Positions 39,367-50,120 of a DNA stretch of 64,000 nucleotides are shown piece by piece. Under the pieces are notes generated by a model that was given only the letters and a program-made list of their open reading frames with translations, was not told the DNA's origin and ran no database searches. How positions within the stretch are numbered: the first letter of the stretch is position 1; the number at the start of each line of letters is the position of its first letter. The DNA is from Methanobacteriaceae archaeon (GTDB lineage Archaea; Methanobacteriota; Methanobacteria; Methanobacteriales; Methanobacteriaceae): the NCBI GenBank assembly GCA_030656015.1, contig JAUSNX010000010.1:1-64000 (forward strand), in the 5' to 3' direction. Position numbers and translations under genes: made by a program.

Positions 39367-40740
39367 TTAAATGTTTTTTGTTAGATAATCTGGAACAGCA
39401 GAAGAATCTCTTGGTCCTACAACAACTTCCCATCCACTATCATCCTCTATTTCTCCACTTACGGGGGCTGCTAAACCAGGAATAATCATTTTTCTGGTTT
39501 TAACCTTATCTTCAATTCCAGTTTCTTTAATTAAATCAGCTACTGCTTTTCCGTTTAATTGACCACCAGCTAGGGATACATCAACTGCTCGACCCACAGT
39601 ATCAAGGACCAGGAGATAAGTGCTTGCTTTTCCAGACTTTAAATCCCCTTCAACAGTGTAATACGTCAAAGCAAAGTTAGTGGTGAGAAGCACGGGTGAA
39701 TTCTCATCAAGTTCACCAAATTCATATAAACCAGCATCAACAGCTTGTGGTTTTCTTGGATCAGTGTATAAACTCTGTCTTAAAGTTAAAACAGGTATAA
39801 TTTCCCATATTTCAGTTCCATTTAAGATAAGCATATCTGCGTATTTATTTAGTAATGTGGCAGCAATAGTGGCCTCTTTAATACTTTTGGTCACTTCATC
39901 TTCATCATTATTTAATCTTAAAAGAGCTGGAATCCCCAGTATTGGGAAACGGAAGTCTTCATCACGTTCTTCAATAGCCAACCTTTTAATCATGACGAAA
40001 TTATCCAGAGTATCACCAATAGCATCTCCCACAAAGGTACCTGGATCTAAGACTATATCTTTAAGTCCTTTGGCCCTTAGAGTGTGGGAAAGCTCTTTCA
40101 TCTTTTCCAGATCTCCAGGTACAAATAATGTCACCGGACACTGGTATTCCACAGCTAAATCAGCCATATCTTCGAAATTATTTTCAGTAACTCCATATAT
40201 AAGTGGATTTTCATCCCCTACCACTTCCAGAGCCTTTTTCATTGCTAATGGGTCCAAAGAACATAATACTAAAGGATATTTTGATTCTTTTAGTTTTGAA
40301 GCCGCAGCAGCAAATTTATCTGCATCACCAGATTTATTTCTAATAGCTATAGCATCGAGAGTTAATAGTTCCCCAGTTCTCTCAAATTCAGTATTTTCAA
40401 TAGTTTTAACCCTTTCTTCAAATTCTGCAGCTTCCATCTCATCATTGACATCAATAACTAGTGCAGTTGGGTTGTAATATGTAAGTTCATATCTGTAAAG
40501 TACTTCGTCCCCACCAATAGCTATAGCCTTGTCTCCTTTGCCTATAATGACCTCTCTAACTGCAGGAGCAAGTAAGTTCTCCAGTGCTTGCATTTCATTG
40601 GCAGCAAGTTCAGTACATAATTCCAAGTCAGTTTCCTTCTCAGACAATTTAGTGGCAAAAGCCATGCATGATGCTTCTCCACATTTAGCACAGTTGGTTT
40701 TTGGAAGTAATCTGTAAATATCCATTGCAGTAACACTCAT
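39367..40740 (-). CDS. cdhE: acetyl-CoA decarbonylase/synthase gamma subunit (corrinoid iron-sulfur large subunit)
   Basis: CdhE accepts the methyl group from methyl-H4MPT on its corrinoid and hands it to the A cluster. The 457-residue protein begins with the [4Fe-4S] motif NCAKCGEASCMAFATKLS plus a later cysteine (ELC), followed by a TIM-barrel methyl-carrier domain and the C-terminal cobamide-binding region. AGGAGG precedes the ATG. It lies 30 bases after cdhD. Confidence 0.95.
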   Translation of the reverse strand: MSVTAMDIYRLLPKTNCAKCGEASCMAFATKLSEKETDLELCTELAANEMQALENLLAPAVREVIIGKGDKAIAIGGDEVLYRYELTYYNPTALVIDVNDEMEAAEFEERVKTIENTEFERTGELLTLDAIAIRNKSGDADKFAAAASKLKESKYPLVLCSLDPLAMKKALEVVGDENPLIYGVTENNFEDMADLAVEYQCPVTLFVPGDLEKMKELSHTLRAKGLKDIVLDPGTFVGDAIGDTLDNFVMIKRLAIEERDEDFRFPILGIPALLRLNNDEDEVTKSIKEATIAATLLNKYADMLILNGTEIWEIIPVLTLRQSLYTDPRKPQAVDAGLYEFGELDENSPVLLTTNFALTYYTVEGDLKSGKASTYLLVLDTVGRAVDVSLAGGQLNGKAVADLIKETGIEDKVKTRKMIIPGLAAPVSGEIEDDSGWEVVVGPRDSSAVPDYLTKNI

Positions 40741-40770
40741 TTCTTAAACCTCCTATAATTTTTCGAGCTA

Positions 40771-41931
40771 TTAGCCCTCCAGCTGAGTTATCCAGTCACT
40801 AATTTCAGGGAGCTCAGTGGTCATGTAATCTTTTACAAAAGTGTCTCCAATTTCTCTTAAGAGTTTAACAGAAGTCGGGTGGAGCATCATAAAGATATCG
40901 ACACCATTGAGCATCATAGTGAGTCCTGTTACAATTTCCCAGATAGGTCCCCGGTAATCAGTTGGTCCCCATTCTTCTTTTTTCATCCAAGCTTCTCTGG
41001 AACCCCATGCATTAGTGGTACCCGACGACATTGGCATTTGCAGGTCAGTGTCTCCTTTAAGAGCTGCTAATCTGGTTCTGGTCATTATATCAATAGAAAA
41101 CTCAATACCGTAACCCAGAGCACAAGTAGTTGGATCCATAACAATGTCGTTGTGAGTTAAACCTTCTTTCAGGAGGTAACGATTAAGTGTTTTTTGCATG
41201 TTCACATCAGTTATTGACCAGGACAAAACCGCGTGATCATTATCTACTGCTGCTTTAGCTACTTTTCTGTAATCAAGATCAAGATTTGCTGATGCTAAAA
41301 GACATCGTTCGCCCTGAGCCGCTTCAGCAGCAGCTTCTAGAACTAAAGGATCTTTTACAGGATCTCCAGAAGCCCCGATAACCAGAGGCACATCCACTGC
41401 TTGTAAAACTTCTTCTACAGCTTGAGCTCCTTCCCGAGGAGTTTTGTCCATAACTTTAGGACCAGTCCCAATCAGGTGCATGGTGACCATGTTTGCACCA
41501 AATTCTTTTACTGCTTTTTTGGCCCATTCGCCGGGACTTTCCATTACATCACTGAAATGTTCCCTTATAGGCCTTGGAAGGCCAGGCATAGGAATATCAA
41601 AAACATCAAAGGTTACTACTGGAGGATTGGGCTGCGGTTCTTCAAATCTGTAAAGTGCCTGTTGACCTCCTAGATAAACTGGCGTTCTGCTGCCTTTTCC
41701 TAATTGAACTTCGGCCACCTTTCCAGGATAGTCTTGTATAGGAGGTTTAAATTCTTCCATGGCCATTATTTCGGTTGCAATAGCTTTTTCTGTTGTTACT
41801 GCCTTCTGAACAGCTTGCTGGATGGCTGGCATTAGATGTAGCTCAAGCTCATCAAAATCCATTCTAAATTCGTTTATTTCTATAGATTTTGTATTTTCAA
41901 GCAGTTTAAGAAGTTGCGTCATTTTATCCAT
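40771..41931 (-). CDS. cdhD: acetyl-CoA decarbonylase/synthase delta subunit (corrinoid small subunit)
   Basis: The 386-residue TIM-barrel protein pairs with CdhE to form the corrinoid iron-sulfur component. Conserved segments include YLGGQQALYRFEEPQPNPPVVTFDVFD near residue 81, MVTMHLIGTGPK and DIVMDPTTCALGYGIEFSIDIM near 257. GAGGATGTGGG lies before the ATG. It follows the CooC-like gene. Confidence 0.95.
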   Translation of the reverse strand: MDKMTQLLKLLENTKSIEINEFRMDFDELELHLMPAIQQAVQKAVTTEKAIATEIMAMEEFKPPIQDYPGKVAEVQLGKGSRTPVYLGGQQALYRFEEPQPNPPVVTFDVFDIPMPGLPRPIREHFSDVMESPGEWAKKAVKEFGANMVTMHLIGTGPKVMDKTPREGAQAVEEVLQAVDVPLVIGASGDPVKDPLVLEAAAEAAQGERCLLASANLDLDYRKVAKAAVDNDHAVLSWSITDVNMQKTLNRYLLKEGLTHNDIVMDPTTCALGYGIEFSIDIMTRTRLAALKGDTDLQMPMSSGTTNAWGSREAWMKKEEWGPTDYRGPIWEIVTGLTMMLNGVDIFMMLHPTSVKLLREIGDTFVKDYMTTELPEISDWITQLEG

Positions 41932-42044
41932 AAACCCACATCCTCTTCGATTATTTTTAATTAATTTAATTATTTTAATGAAATTTAATTTAGAATATTT
42001 TGTAAAATATTTGATCTCAATAATAACTGATTAGTAAAAACCAA

Positions 42045-42803
42045 TTAATGGAATTTTAAAATCTTTTCGACAATTTTGGTAAGTTCTTTTACAGAAACAG
42101 CATCCGAGGGTAACTCAATCAAAGGCCTTCCTTCCATGTCGTATTCTGAAACCACAGAATCCTCATAAATTAGCCCACCTAATTCCAGGCCAGTTGCTTC
42201 GGCTTTTTCACGAAGATTCTTTTCATCTTCGATTTTAACCCGGTTTAGTATGAGGAAAAGCTTTTTGAAATTTATTTCCAGCTCTTTGGCCAGTTCTCCA
42301 ATTCTCTGAGCGGTTAATATACCACGGTAAGAAGGATCAGTTACCACCAACATCACATCCACATTTTGGGTTGTTCTACGGCTTAAATGTTCTAATCCAG
42401 CTTCAGTATCTATGACAATGAAGTCATAGTTGGAAGAAATAGTTTCAATGATTTTTCGGAGCATATTATTAACTGCACAGTAACACCCACTTCCCTCAGG
42501 CCTCCCCATAACCAGCAAATCAAATTCGGGGGTTTCGACCACAGATTCCATTATTTTATAGTCTAGAATATCCCACTTGTTGGCACTAGAAGGTATGTTA
42601 CCTGAAGCAGTGTCCTTTTTTAATTCTTCTCTAACATCACCGACAGTTTTAAGAACATCAATTCCTAAAGCTTCTGGTAGATTGGAATCAGGATCTGCAT
42701 CAATGGCCAAGATATCCTTGCCTGTTTTGGATAATAGATTTACCAGAGCCGACGAAACCATTGTTTTTCCAGTTCCGCCTTTTCCACTTACTGCAATTAT
42801 CAA
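42045..42803 (-). CDS. CooC-like nickel-insertion ATPase
   Basis: The 252-residue MinD/ParA-type ATPase has the deviant Walker A motif GKGGTGKT at residues 7-14, a GSGCYCAVNN segment whose CxC pair matches the metal and dimer site of CooC, and DTEAGLEHLSRRT as switch II. It lies within the ACDS operon, so it most likely matures the nickel centres of CdhA or CdhC. The start is TTG 42803, four bases after GGTGTGAT; no ATG is available. Confidence 0.88.
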   Translation of the reverse strand: MIIAVSGKGGTGKTMVSSALVNLLSKTGKDILAIDADPDSNLPEALGIDVLKTVGDVREELKKDTASGNIPSSANKWDILDYKIMESVVETPEFDLLVMGRPEGSGCYCAVNNMLRKIIETISSNYDFIVIDTEAGLEHLSRRTTQNVDVMLVVTDPSYRGILTAQRIGELAKELEINFKKLFLILNRVKIEDEKNLREKAEATGLELGGLIYEDSVVSEYDMEGRPLIELPSDAVSVKELTKIVEKILKFH

Positions 42804-42912
42804 TGCATCACACCATTTATCGATTTTAGTTTATCATATAAAACATATGATTGATTACAAATAGAGTTCAAATGTATTAGTTGCAATATAAAATAAAAAT
42901 AAGGTGAAAACC

Positions 42913-44307
42913 TCATTTTTTCTTGATAATAACCTTTTCAGCATATATTTTAGCATTCTTAAAGATTATTTTAACTCCACCAGATGCTGGAATAGCAAAT
43001 TCTGGGGCCATCATTACCGGAGCCATTCCAGGTTCTCCAAATTCACTTTCATCTACTTCAATCTCTTCGATTTCCTCAGATTCTTCAGCAGCTTCTAATT
43101 TGGCCTGTTTGATTCGGTCCATTACCGGGTGCTCCGCTTCACGTATGAATTTCCGGATTTCTTTAATGCTATTGGCATCTTCTTCAGTAGGTATTTTATC
43201 CCGAAGTTCTTCAGGTATGAATTCCATTACAGATTCTTTAATCTCCTTAGGCATCCATATAACTCTACCATAACCACCATCCGCTTTTAAAAATTTAGGA
43301 GATCTCATATATTCCAGGCTTAATCCAGTAAACCCCTCTACCTGTTTTCCACCAGAGCACTGACCTGCCATAGCAGAGAACGGAATTCCTAGAGGGGTTT
43401 CTCCTTTAAAGTCACGGTTTACTAGGCCTATACCATCTAATTCAGGAATGTAAAAAGCAACCGCTTCGAAACAACCACAGGATGTATGAGGATAACCAAA
43501 TACACTGTGTATGTAAACTCTATCTGTCATCCCCTGAGATTTTTCTGCAATGGCCGCATTAACATTTACATACTCACCTTTCTCAGCATCCAGAACTTCA
43601 CCTTTTTCTATTTCAAATATTGGTCCTTCTGGATCAATTTTTGCTGCGGCACGACAATCAAACCAGTTTATAGCGCCGCAAAGTGCGGTCCGGTCAGGGG
43701 TGACTACACACATATGTGATGGAGCAAATGATTGGCACATTAAGCATCCATAGAAAACATCTACATCTTCATCAGAAAGTTCTCTGGCCCTTTCATCCCG
43801 TATAGTGTATTGTTCTTTGGCCATTTCCAGAAACTCTGAGACTTCAGCTTCTTGAGTAAGAACGGTAATGGCAATAGATTCAATAATTGGGAATTCTTCT
43901 TTAAATAGAACTGAAAGTGCTTTAGCAAGATGTTCAAATTTAAATCCAGCTTCCAGTGCATCTGTACTGATCCGACACCAGATTTGATCCCTCTGGTTCA
44001 AGTGCATGAAACCCTTGACATAGTTACAGAGTTCATGCACTCTTCTTTCAATTACACTTTCCAGTTCTTTTTCTAGCTTTTCGCCCTGAATGTCGATCTT
44101 TAAACCAAAAGGATATATTTCACCCTGGGTCATTTCACTTATTTCAGGACCAATAACTGAAACTTTTCCGTCTTCAACACTTTCTTGAACTTGAACCAGT
44201 TCTGCACCGATAGATTTAGGACCTGCAAGTTCTACGAACATATTTGCAGCCCTTATCCTTTCACCTTCGTACATAGGACTTACGTCAACAGGTATATCTT
44301 CAAACAT
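42913..44307 (-). CDS. cdhC: acetyl-CoA decarbonylase/synthase beta subunit (acetyl-CoA synthase)
   Basis: CdhC joins methyl, CO and CoA at its Ni-Fe A cluster. The 464-residue protein has the cluster segments YGCLMCQSFAPSHMC near residue 190 and HTSCGCFEA near 275, and a hydrophobic C-terminal tail after an acidic linker (EESEEIEEIEVDESE), as in other archaeal CdhC. GGAGGAATT precedes the ATG. Confidence 0.96.
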   Translation of the reverse strand: MFEDIPVDVSPMYEGERIRAANMFVELAGPKSIGAELVQVQESVEDGKVSVIGPEISEMTQGEIYPFGLKIDIQGEKLEKELESVIERRVHELCNYVKGFMHLNQRDQIWCRISTDALEAGFKFEHLAKALSVLFKEEFPIIESIAITVLTQEAEVSEFLEMAKEQYTIRDERARELSDEDVDVFYGCLMCQSFAPSHMCVVTPDRTALCGAINWFDCRAAAKIDPEGPIFEIEKGEVLDAEKGEYVNVNAAIAEKSQGMTDRVYIHSVFGYPHTSCGCFEAVAFYIPELDGIGLVNRDFKGETPLGIPFSAMAGQCSGGKQVEGFTGLSLEYMRSPKFLKADGGYGRVIWMPKEIKESVMEFIPEELRDKIPTEEDANSIKEIRKFIREAEHPVMDRIKQAKLEAAEESEEIEEIEVDESEFGEPGMAPVMMAPEFAIPASGGVKIIFKNAKIYAEKVIIKKK

Positions 44308-44458
44308 TGAATTCCTCCATGAATAATACGCCTAAATTTATAATAAGTCTAATTCACCAATTATTCATTTTAATTAATTATAAAATATATTATAGAATAT
44401 AAGTTTAATTGGATTTAATTAGATTTTAAACATTCATTATTGAAATAATATTATTATA

Positions 44459-44971
44459 TTAATCAGATTTCATTTTCTCCAGATATTTCAACCATTCATC
44501 ATCATTCATATTCGGAAAAGACGCATCTGCATTAGAATGGAAAAACTTGCAAATGGTAAGAGTTTTAAGATGAGGAGCAAAATGTTTCAAGGTAGATAAT
44601 CCCTGAGAAGCAATATAATATATACATCCGATAAACATTACCAGATCATGCTGGCCTTCTCCTTTTATACCCTTCCAGTCAGGATCTTTAAGCAAGTTAA
44701 CAATTTCCACTATACCATAATGAGTTGAATCTACACCTAAATCTTTAAAAGTTTTATAAGCATCCCCTGTAGTTACTATTGGCAGTTCCCAATGTTCTGC
44801 AATATCTTTAGTTAACGAAAGGATTGGATCTTCTTTTAATAAAGGGCCAACAACAAAAAGGGGCCTTTTAGCTTTTTTAAGCATCATTTTGGCTGTTTCT
44901 GGAGTGACCAACAAAGCTTGTTTGGGGCCAGCAATCACTGTTGGTTGCCATGGAATTACTCTTTCATTCAT
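44459..44971 (-). CDS. cdhB: acetyl-CoA decarbonylase/synthase epsilon subunit
   Basis: The 170-residue subunit has the start [24 protein letters not shown] and a Rossmann-like fold ([11 protein letters not shown]). It binds CdhA to form the alpha2-epsilon2 CO dehydrogenase component; its precise role is still debated. GGTGAT precedes the ATG. It lies 23 bases after cdhA. Confidence 0.92.
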   Translation of the reverse strand: MNERVIPWQPTVIAGPKQALLVTPETAKMMLKKAKRPLFVVGPLLKEDPILSLTKDIAEHWELPIVTTGDAYKTFKDLGVDSTHYGIVEIVNLLKDPDWKGIKGEGQHDLVMFIGCIYYIASQGLSTLKHFAPHLKTLTICKFFHSNADASFPNMNDDEWLKYLEKMKSD

Positions 44972-44994
44972 TTAATCACCATAACTAATCCAAA

Positions 44995-47370
44995 TTATTT
45001 ATCTTTAGATTCTGCTTTTTTTTCATTTCTAAACTCCAATAAAGAGGGTTCTTGTACAATTTTTTTAGGTTCCCATCCTTTTTCATGAAGAATTGCTTGA
45101 ACATCCTTTTTATAAGTTATAGGAATATCCTTATCATTTCTTATGAATTTATCAATATCATCCGGGATAGTCCCAAAGTATTTTTTATGGAGATCTAAAT
45201 AATGATTTAACTTTATCTGGCGACCTTTTGGAGTGTCATTAGGTCTTAAACATAGTTTGGCAACCATAACCGTTGCTTCTTCCCTATTTTCTGCCGCGTA
45301 AAGTAAATGTTCTGGAGCTGGCTCACCATCAACGACCTCATTAGTTCGTAAATCATTAAGTTTCCATTTATCTTTTTTATCAGCCCTACCTAAAAACAAT
45401 CGCCGATATTTAGACCCATGTGGCCCAATTACTACCGGTATTCCCCATCGATTAACTCCAGTTGCAATAGCTGCAGCTTTTTGAGAATAGGCGCCCCATG
45501 CAATACCACATGCGCCCACACGGTTTAATATGTAATCCGCTATTTCCTCATAATTGCCTTCTAATGGTTTTTTTGCAAAAATATTGGCAATTTTTATAGT
45601 GGCTCCCGAAATATGGGCATTTGATACACATGAACCCATATTTATCAGTCCTTTGGAATCAAATTCTCCACCATACTTTTCATAGAGAGTTTTTCCTTCT
45701 TCGTCCTTATATTCACCAATGGACATGGCTCCGCAGCCAGTGGCTAATACAATATAATTTCTCTCTAGGAACTCTTGTGCCATCAAAGCTACTTCTTTAC
45801 CCCCTTGAGGATAATTTGAACATCCTACGATGGCAATTACTCCAGGTATGTCACCTAAAACAATAGGTGCTCCCACTCTTCTTATTTCCACATCTTGCAC
45901 AGGGCCTCTTCCAGAACGAATGTTGTATTTTTCATTTTTTACCAACCTTTCTCCGGCTTTAGTAACCATAGAAACTAGTGGTAAGTCCCGTTCACATTCT
46001 TGTTCGCAGCGACCACATGTGTAACATAATTCATCAATACACAATGTTTCTAACATTGAAAGATCGCCTTTACTGGCAGCCACTACAGCATCCATCATCG
46101 GCACACTATTGGGACAAACTCTTTGACACCAGCCACATTCAGTACATTCCTTAGCCATTTCTATAATTTCATCTCGATCAGGCAACTTTTTCTGAGTACT
46201 CCTCTCAGGTGCAAGTTTCATAGCAGCTTTAACCGATACTTCCCCCACTTTTTCAGGATCTAAAATTAATGCACCTTTGACATTCCTATTAAGTAGATCA
46301 GAAACTATTTTATCAGAATCTTCATCAGTCATGTCTGGCAAGCCTAAACACATTTTATCAGTAGTGGCAATAACTACCGAATTATTTTTTAGAGCTTCTT
46401 CCAAAACATCAGTACGAACACACTGTTCATCAACAACAACAACATCAGCCACACCACTTCGTATGAATCTAAGTTGTTTTGATAGAGGGCCCACAACTTT
46501 TGCATTTGTATTATATCGAGTAATATCAATAGCTGCACAACAGATACCACATACTTCTAAATGTTCTTCCAGACCACTATCTTCCAAGTAGTCCATTATT
46601 CCTGCTCCCGGAGCAACGTTATGCCCAATGCATAAAATAACTGGCTTTTGAGAATCAATGGTTCCAAAACCCATTTCAACAAGAGGAGCATCTCCGTCAC
46701 CTTTAGGCATATTTAAAGCAACAATCTGTGCTAAGTCCCCAACTTCTCTGGTTAAGTCGTCCATTAATCCCGCGTGTAGAGATTTAGATTCAAAGTCCAG
46801 ATTATTTCCCTCTTGTCCTGTGTGACATGCAGAGAGTAAATGAGACATCTGCTCTTCAGCATAATTCAAAACTTCTTTAAGGTCATTTAGTGTTTTGGGC
46901 CTCATTCCAACTACTGTACGTATAATAGGAGCTTCAATATCAATATTCATTCCTAAATCTATAGGATAATCTGCCCCAAATTTTTCTATGAGATAATCTA
47001 CCAAATGCCTAGCATGACCTGCATGGGCCGCAGTACCAATTAAACAAGCCAATAAAACCATTCTTGCTTGCTGAGCTTCGGCATCGATTCCACATGCTCC
47101 TTTTTTACCTAAAAGATCACATTTACCATAGGTACAAAGGCAACACATATCACAGAATGGAGCGTAAAATGGTTCATATCTCTCCATTAACTTCATGTCC
47201 CATTCCCGAAGGTCAGTTACATGAGGTTTAGGAGTTGGACCCATTTCTACAGGCTCACCAGATTCTCCGCTTACTTCATCTTGAACAATATCTCCAATGG
47301 AGATTTTAATATCTTTAGATTTCCAAAAATCCTCTTTAAAGTCTTTAGGTTTGGTTGATTTAGGTGCCAC
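44995..47370 (-). CDS. cdhA: acetyl-CoA decarbonylase/synthase alpha subunit (CO dehydrogenase)
   Basis: The 791-residue nickel CO dehydrogenase interconverts CO and CO2. It has the N-terminal cluster cysteines [22 protein letters not shown] near residue 75, the inserted ferredoxin domain [11 protein letters not shown] and [11 protein letters not shown] near 415-450, and the C-cluster region with CSNYPQGG and [10 protein letters not shown] longer frame exists, but GTG 47370, four bases after GGTGAT, gives the [10 protein letters not shown] start that fits best. It heads the operon. Confidence 0.95.
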   Translation of the reverse strand: MAPKSTKPKDFKEDFWKSKDIKISIGDIVQDEVSGESGEPVEMGPTPKPHVTDLREWDMKLMERYEPFYAPFCDMCCLCTYGKCDLLGKKGACGIDAEAQQARMVLLACLIGTAAHAGHARHLVDYLIEKFGADYPIDLGMNIDIEAPIIRTVVGMRPKTLNDLKEVLNYAEEQMSHLLSACHTGQEGNNLDFESKSLHAGLMDDLTREVGDLAQIVALNMPKGDGDAPLVEMGFGTIDSQKPVILCIGHNVAPGAGIMDYLEDSGLEEHLEVCGICCAAIDITRYNTNAKVVGPLSKQLRFIRSGVADVVVVDEQCVRTDVLEEALKNNSVVIATTDKMCLGLPDMTDEDSDKIVSDLLNRNVKGALILDPEKVGEVSVKAAMKLAPERSTQKKLPDRDEIIEMAKECTECGWCQRVCPNSVPMMDAVVAASKGDLSMLETLCIDELCYTCGRCEQECERDLPLVSMVTKAGERLVKNEKYNIRSGRGPVQDVEIRRVGAPIVLGDIPGVIAIVGCSNYPQGGKEVALMAQEFLERNYIVLATGCGAMSIGEYKDEEGKTLYEKYGGEFDSKGLINMGSCVSNAHISGATIKIANIFAKKPLEGNYEEIADYILNRVGACGIAWGAYSQKAAAIATGVNRWGIPVVIGPHGSKYRRLFLGRADKKDKWKLNDLRTNEVVDGEPAPEHLLYAAENREEATVMVAKLCLRPNDTPKGRQIKLNHYLDLHKKYFGTIPDDIDKFIRNDKDIPITYKKDVQAILHEKGWEPKKIVQEPSLLEFRNEKKAESKDK

Positions 47371-47474
47371 AATTATCACCAGTTTAATCCCAATTAGTTT
47401 AATATTCACTAATATGTTCGAATTCAATTAATTATTAATGATTTATAATGATATTTTTGAATTTATTATCAAGG

Positions 47475-47483
47475 CATATAAAG
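47475..47483 (-). promoter_or_regulatory. putative promoter of the cdh operon
   Basis: On the minus strand AAAACTTTATATGCC is a BRE/TATA-like sequence. Transcription would begin near 47450, giving a leader of about 80 nt before the GTG start of cdhA. Confidence 0.5.
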
Positions 47484-47945
47484 TTTTTGTATTAAAAATT
47501 TGATAAAAAAGCTAAAATGAGTAATAAATTTTCACGAGGTTATTTTACAAAAAAATTATGATTAAACGAATTACAGCCTATAAAATATATTATACCTACT
47601 TAATTATTAATTAAACTTAATCATATAAACTAACAAAATTTATTATTTTTCTCTTGAAATCCATTTTGAATTTCAACACTATGCTGTTTTTATTAATATT
47701 ACCCCTAAAAAATAAGCTTTAGTAATAAAAATGTAATAAATTCTAACATTAAAATAAAGAATTAGTAATACTAACTATAACATTTATAAGATATAAATTC
47801 CGAAATTGAATTGTGTTAAGGGGCCAGATAGGAGTTTTATTTGAGTATTGATTCTTTTATAAGTAAAATATAAAATAAGATATTACTCTTTTAAACTACA
47901 TATAAACATTAAATGGCTCTTTTATTGATAATAGGAGGCGAAAAT
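47484..47945. other. divergent region between the cdh operon and cbiMNQ
   Basis: No gene is present. An inverted repeat TTGAAAT-N9-ATTTCAA lies at 47654-47676 in the middle of the region. TATA-like ACATTTATAAGATATAAATTC (about 47779-47799) could serve cbiM. I see no cobalamin riboswitch-like sequence. Confidence 0.5.
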
Positions 47946-48593
47946 TTGCATATACCTGATGGTTTCTTGCCTTTAGGGCAAGCAGCTATATATTATATTA
48001 TTACAATAATTGCATTGTACTTTGCTCTCAACTGGGCAAAAGAAAATCTTGATGAAAAACGTGTTCCATTAATGGCAGTTTTAGCTGCATTTATATTTGC
48101 TATACAAGCAATGAATATCCCTATCCCTTGGGGGACCAGTGGACATATGTTAGGTGCAGCATTAGTTGCAATCATATTTGGTAGTCCCTGGGCCGCAGTT
48201 CTTGTTCTGGCAGTAGTACTAACTGTACAAACATTTTTCTTTGCAGACGGAGGAATTACTGCTTGGGGTGCCAATATACTTGATATGGGAGTTATTGCAG
48301 GATTCACCGGGTTTGGAGTATTCCAAGCATTGAAAAAATTAAATTTATGGGTGGCTATATTCTTAGCAGGATGGGCTTCCATATTTGTAGCATCATTGGC
48401 AGTAGTTTTGGAGCTAGTGTGGGCCGGAACATTCCCATTAGACTTAGGATTATTCTTCATGGGCCTCTATCACGCCGTGATAGGTATTGCAGAAGGAGCA
48501 ATAACTGTAGTAGCAATTTTAGCAATTCAAAGAGTTAGGCCAGATTTACTCCCTTGGAATAAACCAAAACCCGACACAGAGGTGGAAAAATGA
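47946..48593 (+). CDS. cbiM: cobalt/nickel ECF transporter substrate-specific component
   Basis: The 215-residue membrane protein starts at TTG 47946, five bases after GGAGGCG, giving [13 protein letters not shown]. The second-residue histidine is a metal ligand in CbiM and NikM, so the start is firm although the frame opens earlier. Six or seven membrane helices follow, with [22 protein letters not shown] near residue 70 contributing further histidines. Cobalt and nickel cannot be told apart from sequence alone here. Confidence 0.92.
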   Translation: MHIPDGFLPLGQAAIYYIITIIALYFALNWAKENLDEKRVPLMAVLAAFIFAIQAMNIPIPWGTSGHMLGAALVAIIFGSPWAAVLVLAVVLTVQTFFFADGGITAWGANILDMGVIAGFTGFGVFQALKKLNLWVAIFLAGWASIFVASLAVVLELVWAGTFPLDLGLFFMGLYHAVIGIAEGAITVVAILAIQRVRPDLLPWNKPKPDTEVEK

Positions 48594-48898
48594 ATGCTAA
48601 AGACAAAAAATTCATTATTGGTGGGTTAGTTGTAGCCATCATAATAGCAATTTTAGCACCATTCTTGGCTTCCTCAAATCCTGACGGTTTGGAAAGTGCA
48701 GCTGAAAAGATTGTTTTAGTTAAAGAAACCGAACCAATGTTTGAAGCACCAATGCCAGATTATGCCGTGCCAGCACTAGGTGAATCTCCTTTAGGAGGAG
48801 TTATTTCAATTGTTTTAGGGACAATTATAGCTTTCCTGGCCATGGTTGGCTTAGCTACGACTGCTAGATGGTTTAAATCCGGAAGCAATGGTACTTAA
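48590..48898 (+). CDS. cbiN: cobalt/nickel ECF transporter small component
   Basis: The 102-residue protein has two membrane helices (residues 8-26 and 64-88) with the external PDGLE motif near residue 32, the CbiN pattern. It is needed with CbiM for metal uptake. It overlaps cbiM by four bases (ATGA). Confidence 0.9.
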   Translation: MNAKDKKFIIGGLVVAIIIAILAPFLASSNPDGLESAAEKIVLVKETEPMFEAPMPDYAVPALGESPLGGVISIVLGTIIAFLAMVGLATTARWFKSGSNGT

Positions 48899-49009
48899 AA
48901 AAAGAAAAAGGTTAAATAAATAAAACAAATAATTGATAGGGAGTAATCCCTATCCATTAAATTAAATAAATTATTACTAATTTATTTATATATAATTTGG
49001 AGACAAAAA

Positions 49010-49840
49010 ATGGGAATAGCTGATTCAATTTATCTAATTGAAAGAGAATCAATGAAAGAAAGCATCCTTCATTCACTGGATGGACGAATTAAACTAATAT
49101 TATTAACACTTATAATAGTTTATACAGTTTTTAGTACCCAAATTATAGTTTTAGTAGCTTTGGAAGCTTATTTATTATTATTAATTTATCTATCAAAAAT
49201 CTCATTCAAAGCAGCTTTTAAAAGAATTTTGATACTTCTCCCATTTAGTATTTTTATCATAGCTTTTCAGCCATTTATACGCCCAGGAGAGGTTATATAC
49301 ATATTACCTTTTGGAATTAATATCACTTATCAAGGTTTGATGTTCGCAGCCTTGCTTTTTTCTCGAATTATTGTGACTTTAACATCAATCATATTATTAT
49401 CTTCTATAAGCCCTATGCAAGAAGTTGTTCATTCATTCCGAAAATTAGGGATGCCCCGAGACTTTTCCATGATATTAAGTCTCATGATAAGATTTATATT
49501 CCTATTTTATGATGAGTTAAAAAAGATTACCAATGCTCAAACCTCACGAAACTTCGATATTTTTAATAAAAAAACCAGTTACAGTTGGAGATTAAAACAG
49601 CTGGGTTTCACCATTATGATGATGTTTTTAAGATCCTATGAACGAGGCGAAAGCATTTATTTAAGTATGTTAAGTCGGGGATACTCAGATAAATCACAAT
49701 TATACTCTAGTTTAAATAAAAAAATTGGCAAGCCAGAATATCTCTTTGTAGCAACCACTCTGCTGCTGGTGGTAATTCTGCAGTTTTTGTCAGTATTTAT
49801 CTTTCCTCAAATAGGATTGGTAGGAGCATATATTAAGTAG
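49010..49840 (+). CDS. cbiQ: ECF transporter transmembrane (T) component
   Basis: The 276-residue protein has about five membrane helices. It has the T-component opening SLDGRIKLILLTLIIV and the coupling-helix segments typical of CbiQ (FRKLGMPRDFSMILSLMIRFIFLFYDEL, then SYERGESIYLSMLSRGY with its A/S-x-x-x-R-G signature). GGAG precedes the ATG. The ATPase gene cbiO that normally follows is not found next to it. Confidence 0.92.
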   Translation: MGIADSIYLIERESMKESILHSLDGRIKLILLTLIIVYTVFSTQIIVLVALEAYLLLLIYLSKISFKAAFKRILILLPFSIFIIAFQPFIRPGEVIYILPFGINITYQGLMFAALLFSRIIVTLTSIILLSSISPMQEVVHSFRKLGMPRDFSMILSLMIRFIFLFYDELKKITNAQTSRNFDIFNKKTSYSWRLKQLGFTIMMMFLRSYERGESIYLSMLSRGYSDKSQLYSSLNKKIGKPEYLFVATTLLLVVILQFLSVFIFPQIGLVGAYIK

Positions 49841-49921
49841 TGATTTGAATTCTAATACGATTTATTCGAAACTAAATATAGTTACATTCATAGTAATAAT
49901 AATATCAAAAATGCAATAGGG

Positions 49922-50090
49922 CATCCGTCTTTTTTTCCTAATTTTACTAAAAAATCAGCCCTTTTATAATTTTAATGGTCTTTCAGAACGTCATAAGCAG
50001 ATAATTAATCATATTACTTCATTTAGTAAAGCCGGGAAAATGCCAGTTTTACATATGCCTGTGATGAACAAGAGCATATATTACTAATGT
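49922..50090 (+). pseudogene. possible gene remnant after cbiQ
   Basis: One frame stays open for about 55 codons from the TAG at 49917 to the TAA near 50088. Its second half reads NGLSERHKQIINHITSFSK and AGKMPVLHMPVMNKSIYY, with more G+C than the surrounding intergenic DNA. There is no start codon or binding site at the left end and I recognise no family. It may be the tail of a decayed gene, or chance. Confidence 0.2.
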
Positions 50091-50120
50091 GTTTGAAGAA
50101 AAAAAATAATATTTTTTGAT

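Noticed and set aside
39680-40477. Long open frame antisense to cdhE
   Set aside because: It is Ser/Leu-rich, lacks a ribosome binding site and mirrors the codon pattern of a clear cdhE gene on the other strand.
45621-46591. Open frames antisense to cdhA
   Set aside because: They have no binding site or family resemblance and lie opposite conserved cdhA sequence.
47484-47945. Cobalamin riboswitch upstream of cbiM
   Set aside because: No B12-box-like conserved core is visible and such riboswitches are not established in methanogens.
49922-50090. Remnant of cbiO
   Set aside because: Position suggests it, but no Walker, signature or other ATPase motif is recognisable in the open stretch, so it is listed only as a possible unknown remnant.
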